Assembly (NCBI GenBank): GCA_000169115.1
Contig: AAVV01000002.1
Location: 248,001-312,000 of the forward strand
Reading direction: 5' to 3'
Origin: a marine gamma proteobacterium HTCC2080
GTDB lineage: Bacteria > Pseudomonadota > Gammaproteobacteria > Pseudomonadales > Halieaceae
Length of the DNA stretch: 64,000 nt
The notes under the pieces were generated by a model, which searched no databases, was not told where the DNA came from, and worked only from the letters and a program-made list of their open reading frames with translations. Position numbers and translations under genes: made by a program. Below, piece after piece: positions 53,839 through 63,544 of this stretch (position 1 is its first letter; every line of letters begins with the position of its first letter).

Positions 53839-55176
53839 CTATTTAGAAACTACGATAGCGCCACCTTTCATCACAAAATCAGGCGATTCAAGGCTGGTAA
53901 TATCCGCGAAGGGATCGCGTCGAACGGCGACTAGATCCGCATAATAATCCGGCGCTATTTGCCCGAGCTCATCCTCCATCCGTAACAGCGTTGCCGCATT
54001 AATAGTTGCGGCACGTAACGCCTCAATCACTGGCATACCGACCTCAACCATAAAGCGAAACTCACGACCGTTTTTGCCATGAGGTGAAACGCCGGCATCG
54101 GTACCGAAAGCGATCGGCACCCCCTGTCGCCAGGCTTCTGCAAATGTGCTCTGAATTTGAGGGCCTACAGCAGCGGCCTTAGGCCTCACCACGGCGGGAA
54201 GTTTCCCCTCTTGCTCTGACAGATCTGCGACCCATTTACCCGCAGAAATGGTGGGCACATACCAAGTATTGTGGGCCTTCATCAGAGCCATGGCTTCTCC
54301 ATCCATGTAAGTGCCATGCTCGACAGAATGCACACCCGCTCTGATAGCGCGCTTCATGCCTTCAGCACCGTGAGCGTGCACGGCAACAACAAAACCATAG
54401 TCGTCGGCAGCGGCAACGACAGCCTCGAGCTCTTCACTCGTGAACTGCGGGTTATCGCCGCTTTTAGCCAATGACAGCACTCCGCCGGTGACCGTCAGCT
54501 TCACCACATCGCTCCCGTCCTTGTACCGCTGTCGTACCGCCTTATAAGCGTCACTAGGGCCATTAATTACACCCTCCTTCGGCCCAGGATCGCCCCGAAG
54601 GTCTTCTCGCAGGCCATTGGTTGGATCGGCATGTCCCCCTGTCGTTGCAATAGATTTACCTGCTGCAAAGATACGGGGCCCCGACACAACACCTTTATTA
54701 ATAGCGTCCCTAAGTGCAAATAGTGCGTCTTTATCTCTCGCACCCAGGTCTCGTACCGTCGTGAAACCAGCCTCAAGGGTTCTCCGGGCATAAACTGTGG
54801 CCCGTAGAGCGATATCGGCGGAGTTCATGTAAAACCCCTCGGAATAACTGCCCGGCGGATCAAGCTCCTGCCCCAAGTGCACGTGCATGTCCATAAATCC
54901 CGGCATCACGGTGGCATCGCGAAGATCTACGACTTCGAAACCCGCCTCCGTTACGTATCCAGGGATAACAGCAACAATACGATCGCCCTCGACCCGGATG
55001 GTTTGTTCCACGAGCACCTGACTGTTGGCGACATCAACCAATTGTCCCGCGTGAATCATCGTGCTGGCCTGTGCGCTAGCACAGCACAATGCAACGACTA
55101 CAAGGCTAAGCAGCCGTATTCCAACAGCCTTCATGGTTCTGTGTATTGAGTTGACGTTGTTGAGAGTTCTTATCAT
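53839..55176 (-). CDS. exported amidohydrolase (imidazolonepropionase-like; Xaa-Pro/aryl dipeptidase type)
   Basis: A 445-residue amidohydrolase with an N-terminal signal (cleavage about CCASAQAS). Metal ligands are complete: HVHLG in [10 protein letters not shown], the carboxylated Lys in [28 protein letters not shown] and the Asp in [11 protein letters not shown]. Such proteins hydrolyse dipeptides, N-acyl amides or cyclic ureides. The gene starts four bases after the cupin gene. GGGAAAG precedes the ATG at 55176, while a second Met 14 residues on would give a shorter signal. Confidence 0.88.
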   Translation of the reverse strand: MIRTLNNVNSIHRTMKAVGIRLLSLVVVALCCASAQASTMIHAGQLVDVANSQVLVEQTIRVEGDRIVAVIPGYVTEAGFEVVDLRDATVMPGFMDMHVHLGQELDPPGSYSEGFYMNSADIALRATVYARRTLEAGFTTVRDLGARDKDALFALRDAINKGVVSGPRIFAAGKSIATTGGHADPTNGLREDLRGDPGPKEGVINGPSDAYKAVRQRYKDGSDVVKLTVTGGVLSLAKSGDNPQFTSEELEAVVAAADDYGFVVAVHAHGAEGMKRAIRAGVHSVEHGTYMDGEAMALMKAHNTWYVPTISAGKWVADLSEQEGKLPAVVRPKAAAVGPQIQSTFAEAWRQGVPIAFGTDAGVSPHGKNGREFRFMVEVGMPVIEALRAATINAATLLRMEDELGQIAPDYYADLVAVRRDPFADITSLESPDFVMKGGAIVVSK

Positions 55177-55179
55177 TGG

Positions 55180-55521
55180 TTACTTTCCCATTGCCGCGGG
55201 GGGCGTTTTATTAATGGGCTGAGTCAAAGTATCAGGCCTCTGTTCAAACCCAATAATAGCGGAGTAACCCGTGCTTTCTTCACGGTGAACCACACCCGCA
55301 GCCGCGTTAATTTTAGTACCGCGACCGCAAGTCACAGGACCATCCATTCCCTCCACGGTCAACATCAACTCGCCCTTGGTAACGTAAACAACAGCGTCAA
55401 AATCGTGCCAGTGAAAATCATTGGATTCCGCCGGTATATCGAGTGTCACCGCGTGCCAATTTTTACCTTCAATCTGAGCAAAGGCCTCTGCCTCATCCGT
55501 AAAAGATTCAACGTTGTTCAT
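55180..55521 (-). CDS. cupin domain protein
   Basis: A 113-residue single-domain cupin (beta-barrel), probably metal-binding, with the histidines in FHWHDFDAVVYVTKGELMLTVEG (about 36-58) and the second motif RGTKINAAAGVVHREES. AGGAG lies just before the ATG. It is directly upstream of the amidohydrolase and probably in one operon with it. The role, whether enzyme or sensor, is not evident. Confidence 0.75.
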   Translation of the reverse strand: MNNVESFTDEAEAFAQIEGKNWHAVTLDIPAESNDFHWHDFDAVVYVTKGELMLTVEGMDGPVTCGRGTKINAAAGVVHREESTGYSAIIGFEQRPDTLTQPINKTPPAAMGK

Positions 55522-55678
55522 CAGTCGCTCCTAATTATTGGTGACCGCGCCGTATTGCGCAGAGAGTCGTAAAATGTAAATGCGTCCTTGGTTAATATTA
55601 ATCCTGACAGACCAAAGTACAAAGCCTCAACCCACTAACGCACTACATGCCCTTTTTGTTAACGAGAAGCATGGGAGG

Positions 55679-57412
55679 TCAATTCAAGGCGCTACGCAAC
55701 GAATCTGCGAGTTGAGTCTTTATATTTTGAACAATGGCCTCATTGTCCAAGTACGGATTCATCACCACCATTCTTACTACCGTCAGCTGATCGCTGTCGA
55801 GGACACCATCCCAACCAGCCACCGTACGGGTTACTAGCTGCCCATAATTTTCTACGGTTAGACCTGTTCGTGTTGCCGATAACTCAGAACTCTCTCGGAA
55901 GTGCGCAATAACGACGTCAGTTTTTCGATTGGCTTCCCTTAGAGAATCCCCCTCTGCTGCTATTGCAAAACACATAACATTCGTATCGCTTGAATCTAGC
56001 ATGCGAATATTAGGAGAGACTCTGGAAATCACATCGTAGAGCATGTGCGTAATCGACAAGCTTTTATTCAGGAACCAGCCATGTCCTTGGCTATCGAGTG
56101 GCATTATTTTTGCGCTCAGCCACACCGCACTAGGCCCTGTGGCGGCCCTTGACCCTTCTAACGTTGTGGACCAACTGGGAAACTTCGCATCGGCTATTTC
56201 CTCAAGGTAAGGCGCGTGGATGTTGGAAACGAGGTAAGCATTGGCATCAGGGACTAAAAAAGCCCCACAGGCATAAGGCACAAACCCAAGTTTATGGGGG
56301 TCTAAGGTCAAAGAACTGGCCCTAGGAAACGCGCGCAATGCCGCCTCACTCGCTGCTGATAGCGAGCTGGCATCCCCTTTTAAAACGCTACAAAAATAAC
56401 CCCCATAGGCGGCGTCAATATGATGCCAAATATGAAGGCCGCGATGCTCGCAAAGCTCATCAAGGAGATCAGCTACCTTATCCACTGGATCAATCATGCC
56501 CAGCTCAGTTGTTCCAGCAACCGATACCACCATCATGATTGGGCGCCCGTCCACCTCGGCTCGCCCAATCTGGGCCTTGAGCGCATCAGGACTTAGCCTG
56601 CCTTTTTCATCGAGATCACAGGACCAAACGGCTTCACGGCCCAAACCAAATATATTGGCTGCCTTGGGCCAGGAATAATGCTTGTTTCCAGGCACCAATA
56701 ACACGGGCTCGGGCCACTCTTCTTCGAAATGCTCACGCGCGAATCTAGACATCGCGAGAGCCCCCATGACCACACTGCTGTAAGGCAGGAGGTCAGGCTC
56801 TGAGAGGTCATGACATTTCATCTGCTCATGGTAAACAGACCAGCCACAATGCGCCCAATCAAACAGTGGGGCATTACTATGCCCATTAACTTTTAACCAA
56901 ACACCTAAAGCTAACCAATGATCTAGCCTATAGCGCGCCCGCCATACCGCCTCAAAATTCGCGAGGGTTCCCCCGGATGTAAAATGCCCCCTTGCCGGCT
57001 TGGGATCGAGCCCCACCATGTGTGCCAGAAGGTTTATGGCCTCAGTCTCAAGGGCAGAACCCACAACCGCAGCCTCTCTAGAGGCAAGGTTTGCGTTTTC
57101 AAACAACATCGCCATATGGCCCAACAGGGCCGGAATCGATACGTCTGACACCATGTGCCCTAAGTATCGTGGGCTAAAAGTAGGGATTTCCTCCCGTAAT
57201 AAACCAAGCAACTCCTCCAAAGCCGATAAAACCGTCGCCTGATCACTATCATGAGCCGTGGTAGCTAACGGGTGCCATTCGGAATCGTTGGCAAACCGTT
57301 GCGATCTGCGTTGCATGGTCACCGAAAACAGGTGATCCCAGAGCGACGAAAAAATCCGACCCTGCTCGCCTTTAGGCCCTATAAATAACGTCGATTTGCT
57401 GCCATCCGTCAT
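55679..57412 (-). CDS. PLP-dependent group II amino-acid decarboxylase
   Basis: A 577-residue fold-type I decarboxylase of the pyridoxal_deC family, longer than aromatic amino-acid decarboxylases because of C-terminal and internal additions. GHFTSGGTLANFEAVWRAR (about 142-160) binds the cofactor phosphate, HIDAAYGG (331-338) contains the Asp that pairs with the PLP ring, and K374 in LDPHKLGFVPYACG is the Schiff-base lysine. Family members decarboxylate Asp, Glu, Tyr, Trp or DOPA, and I cannot choose. It is on the same strand as the cupin and amidohydrolase, with a 157-base gap before them. Confidence 0.88.
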   Translation of the reverse strand: MTDGSKSTLFIGPKGEQGRIFSSLWDHLFSVTMQRRSQRFANDSEWHPLATTAHDSDQATVLSALEELLGLLREEIPTFSPRYLGHMVSDVSIPALLGHMAMLFENANLASREAAVVGSALETEAINLLAHMVGLDPKPARGHFTSGGTLANFEAVWRARYRLDHWLALGVWLKVNGHSNAPLFDWAHCGWSVYHEQMKCHDLSEPDLLPYSSVVMGALAMSRFAREHFEEEWPEPVLLVPGNKHYSWPKAANIFGLGREAVWSCDLDEKGRLSPDALKAQIGRAEVDGRPIMMVVSVAGTTELGMIDPVDKVADLLDELCEHRGLHIWHHIDAAYGGYFCSVLKGDASSLSAASEAALRAFPRASSLTLDPHKLGFVPYACGAFLVPDANAYLVSNIHAPYLEEIADAKFPSWSTTLEGSRAATGPSAVWLSAKIMPLDSQGHGWFLNKSLSITHMLYDVISRVSPNIRMLDSSDTNVMCFAIAAEGDSLREANRKTDVVIAHFRESSELSATRTGLTVENYGQLVTRTVAGWDGVLDSDQLTVVRMVVMNPYLDNEAIVQNIKTQLADSLRSALN

Positions 57413-57749
57413 GGCGATCTATACCCTGAATTTTGATGTGAGAACCTAAACCATACCATTGATGAAGGCTTGGTAAGATGCGCAATAAAAGTACATTTAC
57501 CCTTATCTGATGCGTTGACTGCGGCAAGAGAGGCAAAGCGCGCCCCTAAACCTAAATCTAAGTTTATTACGGCGCTAAAAACACGCCTATCGCTAATGAT
57601 TAGCAGACGGACACCAGTGCCCAGACAAGAGAAAAAGATGCGCGCGCTCGGTCATCAAAACGTGACCAATTTTCATTTAAGGGCTTTTAAACTCGAGCTT
57701 TTAGGCGTACTTTTAAACGCTTAACACACTCTACTGTAAGGATTTAACG
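57413..57749. other. intergenic region between decarboxylase and small secreted protein genes
   Basis: The genes are divergent. A plus-strand open frame (57470-57724) has TTG as its first codon, strong Lys/Arg bias and no family likeness, so I do not call it. AAGGA at about 57735 serves the ATG at 57750. Confidence 0.45.
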
Positions 57750-58010
57750 ATGAAATCAGCTACTGTCACTCGTGCTACCGCATGCGCATTTGCCGTACTC
57801 TTGCAAGCCTCAACAGTCTCTGCGGCTGATGCAGCAAGCGAACTGATGGCCGCATTAAAAACCTGCAAAGCAGATGCTAGCGTGATGAAAGCCGCTGACG
57901 CCATGATCAAAAAAAATAAAGGCAAGCCCTCAGATGACGCCGTGGACGACTTTATTGACGAATTAGAGAGCGACAAGCTGATTGACTGCATTGATGACAA
58001 TCTCGACTGA
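57750..58010 (+). CDS. small secreted acidic protein (86 aa)
   Basis: An 86-residue product with a signal peptide (cleavage about VSAADA, residue 26) and a good AAGGA site ten bases before the ATG. The mature part is about 60 residues, helical and acidic, with two cysteines (LKTCKADA and IDCIDDN) that could form a disulfide bond, and Asp-rich segments DDAVDDFIDELESD. No family is recognised. It is a single gene with nothing near it of clear related function. Confidence 0.7.
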   Translation: MKSATVTRATACAFAVLLQASTVSAADAASELMAALKTCKADASVMKAADAMIKKNKGKPSDDAVDDFIDELESDKLIDCIDDNLD

Positions 58011-58388
58011 AAGAAAACATTCAGATCGGCTGTAGTAATTGGCCTCGGCCTAAAAAAAGATAACATCGCTCGGTGCTAGGCGCGCGTGACGGAAGTAACA
58101 TACGCGCCTATTATCCTGTGCTCCGTGATTGCGCTGCACAAACCCTTAAGGCTTATCAGCCAAATCTATCGTAAGACTCCATAACTAGTAGTTCCACTCT
58201 ATAAGCAGCCCCACTTTGCAAACGAGTTGCTCAGGCTCGCCACATAACAGCAACTATGACGCACTACGCCCACGTGTTTCCGCAGCGCAAGACGGTATAA
58301 CCACGTCTGTAGAGTACAATGTAACCCCTGCACTACTAACGAACCTGCGGGCCCTCAGGTGTTGCGCTGTAAAAGGAATGTTTGTTTC
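58011..58388. other. intergenic region with an inverted repeat
   Basis: An inverted repeat TAGGCGCG (58077-58084) and CGCGCCTA (58103-58110) with an 18-base loop lies about 70 bases after the small secreted protein gene, and could end its transcript though no T-run follows. The right end has AAAAGGA before the ATG at 58389. No gene is supported. Confidence 0.45.
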
Positions 58389-59024
58389 ATGAATGTACTG
58401 TTAGCGGGCGGAACCGGCCTTGTAGGTCGAGCCTTCATCACACTAGCCAATGAGCACGCCATAAGCCTAACGACTGTAGGCCGCCGCGTGACCGGTAGCG
58501 CTTCTAATGAGTTGATCGTTGATTTTACCGCACTACCTGCCTTACCTGCTGCAGAAGTTGCCGTCTGCACACTCGGCACAACCATTGCTGATGCCGGTTC
58601 CAAGGCGGCGTTCAGGGCCATTGATTTCGATGCAGTGCTCGCCTTTGCCAGTGCGGCCAAGGAAGCGGGGGTAAGGCACTTTCTGATCGTCACGGCGATC
58701 GGAGCCGATGCCAGGGCCAGTGCTTTTTATGCCCGAATCAAGGGTGCAGTAGAGATCGAGCTAGCTGACTTGGGGTTCGCAAGACTGGATATTTTACAAC
58801 CCGGCCTTTTACTGGGTGAACGCAAAGTTCGACGGCCCGTAGAACAACTGTTACAGCGGTTAGCGCCAGCAATAGCCCTTCTCACCCGAGGGCCATGGGA
58901 CCGATATGCAAGCATCTCAGCAACGCGACTAGCCAGTGCGCTGTTAACCCTTTGCCATGAGAAATCTCCCGGTGTTTTTTACCACCAAAGCCCTGAGCTA
59001 CAGCATTTGGGCAATAAAGGTTAG
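58389..59024 (+). CDS. NAD(P)-binding protein, atypical SDR (HTATIP2/NmrA-like)
   Basis: A 211-residue Rossmann protein opening LLAGGTGLVGRAFITLA (4-20), followed by VAVCTLGTTIADAGSKAAFRAIDFDAVLAFASAAKEAGVRHFLIVTAIGADA (about 57-108), here typical of the HTATIP2/YwnB group. YARIKGAVEIELADLGF gives the YxxxK pair. These proteins act as reductases or redox sensors. The ATG at 58389 is preferred over a GTG ten codons upstream because of its AGGA site. Neighbours give no clue to the function. Confidence 0.82.
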   Translation: MNVLLAGGTGLVGRAFITLANEHAISLTTVGRRVTGSASNELIVDFTALPALPAAEVAVCTLGTTIADAGSKAAFRAIDFDAVLAFASAAKEAGVRHFLIVTAIGADARASAFYARIKGAVEIELADLGFARLDILQPGLLLGERKVRRPVEQLLQRLAPAIALLTRGPWDRYASISATRLASALLTLCHEKSPGVFYHQSPELQHLGNKG

Positions 59025-59041
59025 TAGGCAGGCGTTTCGTA

Positions 59042-59067
59042 GTCGTTGGTCGTTGGTCGTTGGTCGG
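59042..59067. repeat. short tandem repeat of GTCGTTG
   Basis: Three perfect 7-base units followed by a partial fourth, just after the HTATIP2-like gene. It is probably polymerase slippage. It is too short to be a CRISPR or integron element. Confidence 0.6.
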
Positions 59068-59302
59068 CGCATCTTGCCATCCGTACCCGCGGCGCAGCTG
59101 ATAAATATCTCACGTAAACTTACGCCGTGTGATCAGATCTTCCCTCTGAATAAGACCATCGCTGGCCCCAGCTCCCTGCAGCTCAGCAACCTGAAAACGC
59201 CTTTTTAAAACTATGAAGCGTCAGTTAAGTAATAAGTAGCTCTAAAGGGCATAATGAGTGGGCAAATCCACCATCAATTTCTCTCCGCCTTGGAGTTTCA
59301 AT

Positions 59303-61189
59303 ATGCAGCGCAACATTCTGCGACCCACAATGATTAGACTCTTTCTAACATTGAGCTTATGGCTAACCCTTAGTGCCAATGTCAGCGGCGCTGAAATTGA
59401 AACCCCTCAGGTGTTTCTTCGAGGCATTGATTACAACATCACTGTCACAGGAGACGACGCTCATACCGCAGTGCTGATTACTGCGCTTAATACCTACCGC
59501 GCAGAACCTGACGGTGATGGCTGGGCATTTCGAAATGTACGGTCCGACGATGGGCGCGCCTTAGAGCTCACACTGCAGAGTAACAATCAAGCAACCAGCG
59601 AAACCATACCCGTTATAGCGGCTTGGATCTCAGTACTCCCGCCGATACTGGCCATAGCGATAGCCCTCCTTATCCGCAGCGTGCTCCCCGCGCTAATGCT
59701 GGGCCTTTGGTTAGGAGCGTGGGCGTTGCAAGGCATGTCACTCAAAGGCTTGTTCCTCGGCCTGTTTACTAGCTTTGAGGTTTATGTCGCCAATGCAGTA
59801 GTTAATCGTGATCACGTTACCATCATGCTTTTTACTTTTATGATCGCGGGCATGGTGGGTATCGTGTCTCGCAATGGTGGCATGCGCGGAATTGTCGAAC
59901 TCATTATTAAAGGTGCAAGCAGTGCCAAGAGAGGCCAGCTGGCGGTCTGGTCGCTTGGCCTTGTTATTTTCTTTGATGATTACTCCAACACGTTAGTTGT
60001 TGGAAACTCGAGCCGATCCATCACCGACCGCCTCCGGATATCCCGGGAAAAACTTGCCTACATTGTAGACTCAACAGCAGCACCTATTGCTACCATTGCA
60101 TTGGTCACTACCTGGATTGGCTATCAGGTCAGTCTTATCGGCGACGCCATTGCAAAAATCGATGGTCTCACAATGAGCGCCTACAGCCTTTTCTTAAACT
60201 CTATTCTCTATAGCTTTTATCCTTTTATGGCTATGTTTTTAGTGGTGCTCATTATTACCACCGGACGCGAATTTGGCCCAATGTTAAAAGCCGAGCGTCG
60301 TGCACGAACTACCGGAGTTACGGCGCCACCCATTAAATCAACGGTCGGAGCAGACGATGAAGCCGCCTTGGCCATGAAGCCAGGATTGCCGCCTCGAGCT
60401 ATTAACGCCTTGCTACCTGTGGCTGTTATGGCATGCAGCATTCTTGCAGGTCTCTACATCACCGGTGAAGGTGATACCGTAAGCGATATCGTTGGTACTG
60501 CAGATTCGTACAGGGCCTTGATGTGGGCGTCACTGTTATCGGCTTTCACCGCAGTAGTTATGAGTAGTTTGCAACGACTGCTATCTCTGGAAGAAATTGT
60601 TGACGCGTGGATTTCTGGTGCTCGATTTACGTTCGTCGCCATGATTATCTTAGTGCTTGCCTGGTCTATGTCTGAAATCAGCAGCGAGCTACACACAGCA
60701 GACTATTTGATCGCAAGCCTAGGAGATAATCTACCGGTTACAATGCTGCCGGCTACAGTTTTCGTGCTTGCCGCATTTACTGCGTTTTCTACCGGCAGTA
60801 GCTGGGGCGCTATGGGTATTTTACTCCCACTTGTGATGCCCCTAGCCTGGGCGGTCATGGGCGCCAATGGACAAGCTGACCCAGAACATTATTACCTTCT
60901 CTATTCGTCAGTATCTGGCGTCCTGGCAGGCGCTGTGTGGGGGGACCACTGCTCCCCCATATCGGACACGACCGTCATGTCATCGCTGTCCGCAGGGTGC
61001 GATCATATAGAGCACGTGCGCACACAATTACCCTATGCCCTGCTAGCGGGCGGAGCTGCTTTGCTGGTAGGGACGGTACCCACAAGCTTTGGATTGCCGT
61101 GGTGGGCCGGAATGCTTGGTGCCGCAGCGGTTACCGCGATTAGCCTACGTATTTTGGGGGAAAAGGTCGAAAACTATTACGCTGATTAG
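59303..61189 (+). CDS. NhaC-type Na+/H+ antiporter with extra N-terminal exported domain
   Basis: A 628-residue transporter of the NhaC family, which exchanges sodium for protons (or related organic substrates such as malate-lactate). The core has about 11 helices from residue 105 on, and it includes FFDDYSNTLVVGNS, AVWGDHCSPISDTTVMSS and the DHIEHVRTQLPYA segment near the end. The N-terminus is unusual: a signal-type segment (to about residue 29) and 70 soluble residues come before the first membrane helix. GGAG lies eight bases before the ATG at 59303. Confidence 0.88.
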   Translation: MQRNILRPTMIRLFLTLSLWLTLSANVSGAEIETPQVFLRGIDYNITVTGDDAHTAVLITALNTYRAEPDGDGWAFRNVRSDDGRALELTLQSNNQATSETIPVIAAWISVLPPILAIAIALLIRSVLPALMLGLWLGAWALQGMSLKGLFLGLFTSFEVYVANAVVNRDHVTIMLFTFMIAGMVGIVSRNGGMRGIVELIIKGASSAKRGQLAVWSLGLVIFFDDYSNTLVVGNSSRSITDRLRISREKLAYIVDSTAAPIATIALVTTWIGYQVSLIGDAIAKIDGLTMSAYSLFLNSILYSFYPFMAMFLVVLIITTGREFGPMLKAERRARTTGVTAPPIKSTVGADDEAALAMKPGLPPRAINALLPVAVMACSILAGLYITGEGDTVSDIVGTADSYRALMWASLLSAFTAVVMSSLQRLLSLEEIVDAWISGARFTFVAMIILVLAWSMSEISSELHTADYLIASLGDNLPVTMLPATVFVLAAFTAFSTGSSWGAMGILLPLVMPLAWAVMGANGQADPEHYYLLYSSVSGVLAGAVWGDHCSPISDTTVMSSLSAGCDHIEHVRTQLPYALLAGGAALLVGTVPTSFGLPWWAGMLGAAAVTAISLRILGEKVENYYAD

Positions 61190-61514
61190 AGCAAGTTTTC
61201 AAAGACGTTATATCAGCAAAGCGTTTAGCGACCTAGGCTAGAGCTGCCGTGTAACACGCATAGGAACTCAGACATATGCGAATACCGGATAATGATGGGG
61301 GCGGAAAATTAGAGGTGATAATGACTTTACGATGGGCCTGAGAGACCCTGAACGTAGACTTGGGTGTAGGCATAAAATACGGATCAACCCATGGGCCAGC
61401 GATTCATGCGAATAGCCTCTAGAGGCTCCATAAAATTACAATTTTGTTTATCATCCAAGACTCTTATACTCCGCTACTCCAGCCACCTCAGCACAAGCAG
61501 GCACCATTAATATT
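61190..61514. other. intergenic region before the desaturase
   Basis: No gene is supported. A 21-codon frame at about 61275 has AGGA upstream but is too short to claim. Confidence 0.4.
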
Positions 61515-62537
61515 ATGAATACCTGGACCTTCAAATCGGTAAAAGGCGCACGGTGGCACAGCAGCGCCCTACTCTACGCACTAACCGCTTATGCGGCGGG
61601 CTGGTGGTTACTGTTTGAAGGCGGCGGGATCGGATTTGTACCCGGCGTGTTGCTTCTGGGCCACGGAATGATAATCGCGGCTTACTTTGTCCACGAGTGC
61701 GCGCACAATACGGTTTTTACTACCAACAAACATAATGGGCAGCTGGCTAATCTGTTGGGCTGGATTTGTGGGTCCTGTTACGGCACCTTCAAAGATATCC
61801 GAACGAAGCACCTACGGCACCATGTCGAAAACGACGATGTTATGTGGTTCGATTACGAGGCGTTTTTTCGACAACACCCGCGGGTTTATAAACTCACTAC
61901 CTTCCTCGAGTGGTTCTATATTCCGGCCCACGACATTCTTATGCACAGCATCATGGTATTCACCGCTTTTATTATTCCTGAGCGTCGTAACCAGCTGACG
62001 CGCAATGTGGTGATCATTTGTATTCGTGGCACGCTATTAGCCGCTGTAGCCATGCTCAACCCCTTTGCCCTACTGGGCTACATGATTGCTTATATGATCA
62101 TGATTATTGTGCTGCGGTTTGTGGACGGCCTAGAACACGACTACCCCTATAACACCAACCTATTTGGCGGCCCAATTTCTGAGCACAAAGGCGACCTCGC
62201 CTGGGAACAAGCTCATACGTTTAGCCCTATCTTGTCCTGGCGTTACGAGTGTGTGAACTGGCTCATATTGAATTTTGGCTATCACAATGCCCACCACGCC
62301 AAGCCCACCGCGCCCTGGTATGAATTGCCCACGCTCCATAGAGAGTTATTTGGCGAAGACCCACAAACCGTTATCCGACTATGGCCACAGCTTCTGATGT
62401 ACCACCGATATCGAACCTACCGGATTTTTCACGACGCACCAGGCGTTCGGTCGGTGAGTGGGCCCGCTTTTCTCAAAGCGGCCCAATCAGCACAACTCAC
62501 AGGTGGCAATGCGGCTTCCTTTTTAACGGCGTTTTAG
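61515..62537 (+). CDS. membrane fatty-acid desaturase family protein
   Basis: A 340-residue diiron membrane enzyme with about four to six helices. The three His boxes are present: H60-ECA-H64 in FVHECAHNT, H99-LR-HH in KHLRHHVEND and HNAHH in FGYHNAHHAKP. The last segment resembles acyl-lipid desaturases and beta-carotene hydroxylases. It should introduce a double bond or hydroxyl group with O2. It is followed after three bases by a TIM-barrel protein gene, which suggests a joint pathway, perhaps for an unusual lipid or carotenoid. Confidence 0.87.
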   Translation: MNTWTFKSVKGARWHSSALLYALTAYAAGWWLLFEGGGIGFVPGVLLLGHGMIIAAYFVHECAHNTVFTTNKHNGQLANLLGWICGSCYGTFKDIRTKHLRHHVENDDVMWFDYEAFFRQHPRVYKLTTFLEWFYIPAHDILMHSIMVFTAFIIPERRNQLTRNVVIICIRGTLLAAVAMLNPFALLGYMIAYMIMIIVLRFVDGLEHDYPYNTNLFGGPISEHKGDLAWEQAHTFSPILSWRYECVNWLILNFGYHNAHHAKPTAPWYELPTLHRELFGEDPQTVIRLWPQLLMYHRYRTYRIFHDAPGVRSVSGPAFLKAAQSAQLTGGNAASFLTAF

Positions 62538-62540
62538 ACC

Positions 62541-63386
62541 GTGCCCCAACAGCTTGAAATATACCAATCCCTCTGGGCTATGGAGCAACGCATTCCCGGC
62601 CAAGCCGAGGGCACACCAGAGACCCACCTTAAGACCATTGCCAGCGCGGGGTACCATGGTGCCTGCGTCGACCCGAATGTCGCGGAAATTCCCGAGAGTT
62701 TGGCCCTAGCACCTTACTTTGAAGATCTAGGTCTTAAATGTATGGTCAATGCCTTCCCCCACAGCGAAGACAGCTTAGAGCCCCTACTGGACATGGCAGC
62801 CACCCTCAAGGCCACACAGCTCAATATTATTGCTCAAGTCATGCCACGATCCCCTGAGGCCGCTGTACCCATTGTGGAGCGCTGGCTCGACCTAGCCAAG
62901 CAATACCCGTTTCCAGTGCTCATGGAGACCCACCGGAACAGTACGTTAAATGACTTATTTTATACCCTGGACGTTCTCGAAAAAGTACCGCAGTTGCGCC
63001 TATGCGCTGACCTCTCCCATTTCGTTGTTGATAGAGAGTTATCGCTGCCTCTTAGCGCCATTGATCATCAATATTTTAATGACATTATCCACCGCTCCGA
63101 TTCTTTTCAGGGCAGAATCTCCAGTAACCAACAAGTTCAAATTGCGATTGAATTCGAGCAGCATGCCCCTTGGGTCACTCAATATTTAACATGGTGGGAA
63201 GACGGTTTCCGCGCTTGGTCTGAACGCAGCGAGGCCAATGACACCCTGCGATTTCTTGTAGAGCTGGGCCCACCCCCCTATGCCATTACCAACGAACACC
63301 AGCGGGAATTATCTGATCGATGGGCCGAAGGCCTGCTTATTAGGGAATGGGTACAATCTTTGTGGCTCAAAGCCACCGCAAGCTAA
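62541..63386 (+). CDS. TIM-barrel sugar phosphate isomerase/epimerase-like protein
   Basis: A 281-residue xylose isomerase-like TIM-barrel protein. The start GTG at 62541 is three bases after the desaturase stop. Features are IASAGYHGACVDPNV, FPVLMETHRNS (with a Glu and His likely to be metal ligands), LRLCADLSHFVVDRE and IIHRSDSFQGRIS, typical of this fold. It should isomerise or epimerise a sugar-like or hydroxy-ketone substrate. It is tightly linked to the desaturase, an uncommon pairing. Confidence 0.75.
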   Translation: MPQQLEIYQSLWAMEQRIPGQAEGTPETHLKTIASAGYHGACVDPNVAEIPESLALAPYFEDLGLKCMVNAFPHSEDSLEPLLDMAATLKATQLNIIAQVMPRSPEAAVPIVERWLDLAKQYPFPVLMETHRNSTLNDLFYTLDVLEKVPQLRLCADLSHFVVDRELSLPLSAIDHQYFNDIIHRSDSFQGRISSNQQVQIAIEFEQHAPWVTQYLTWWEDGFRAWSERSEANDTLRFLVELGPPPYAITNEHQRELSDRWAEGLLIREWVQSLWLKATAS

Positions 63387-63544
63387 TACTCAAACACCGC
63401 TTGGTACCTGCGCATAATCCTGATGCCTAAGTCCTATGCACTTTTCGCCAACTGAACCACTGAACTTAGTTGCAATGGAGCAAATGGGGCTTGGCAATCA
63501 AATAAAAATAAAGAGCCGGCTGGTTCAATGTTTTCCGATCAACG

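Noticed and set aside
57470-57724. Plus-strand frame between the decarboxylase and the small secreted protein
   Set aside because: Starts with TTG, very basic and low in structure, no family likeness.
59042-59067. GTCGTTG tandem units as a CRISPR-like array
   Set aside because: Units are 7 bases with no spacers; simple tandem repeat.
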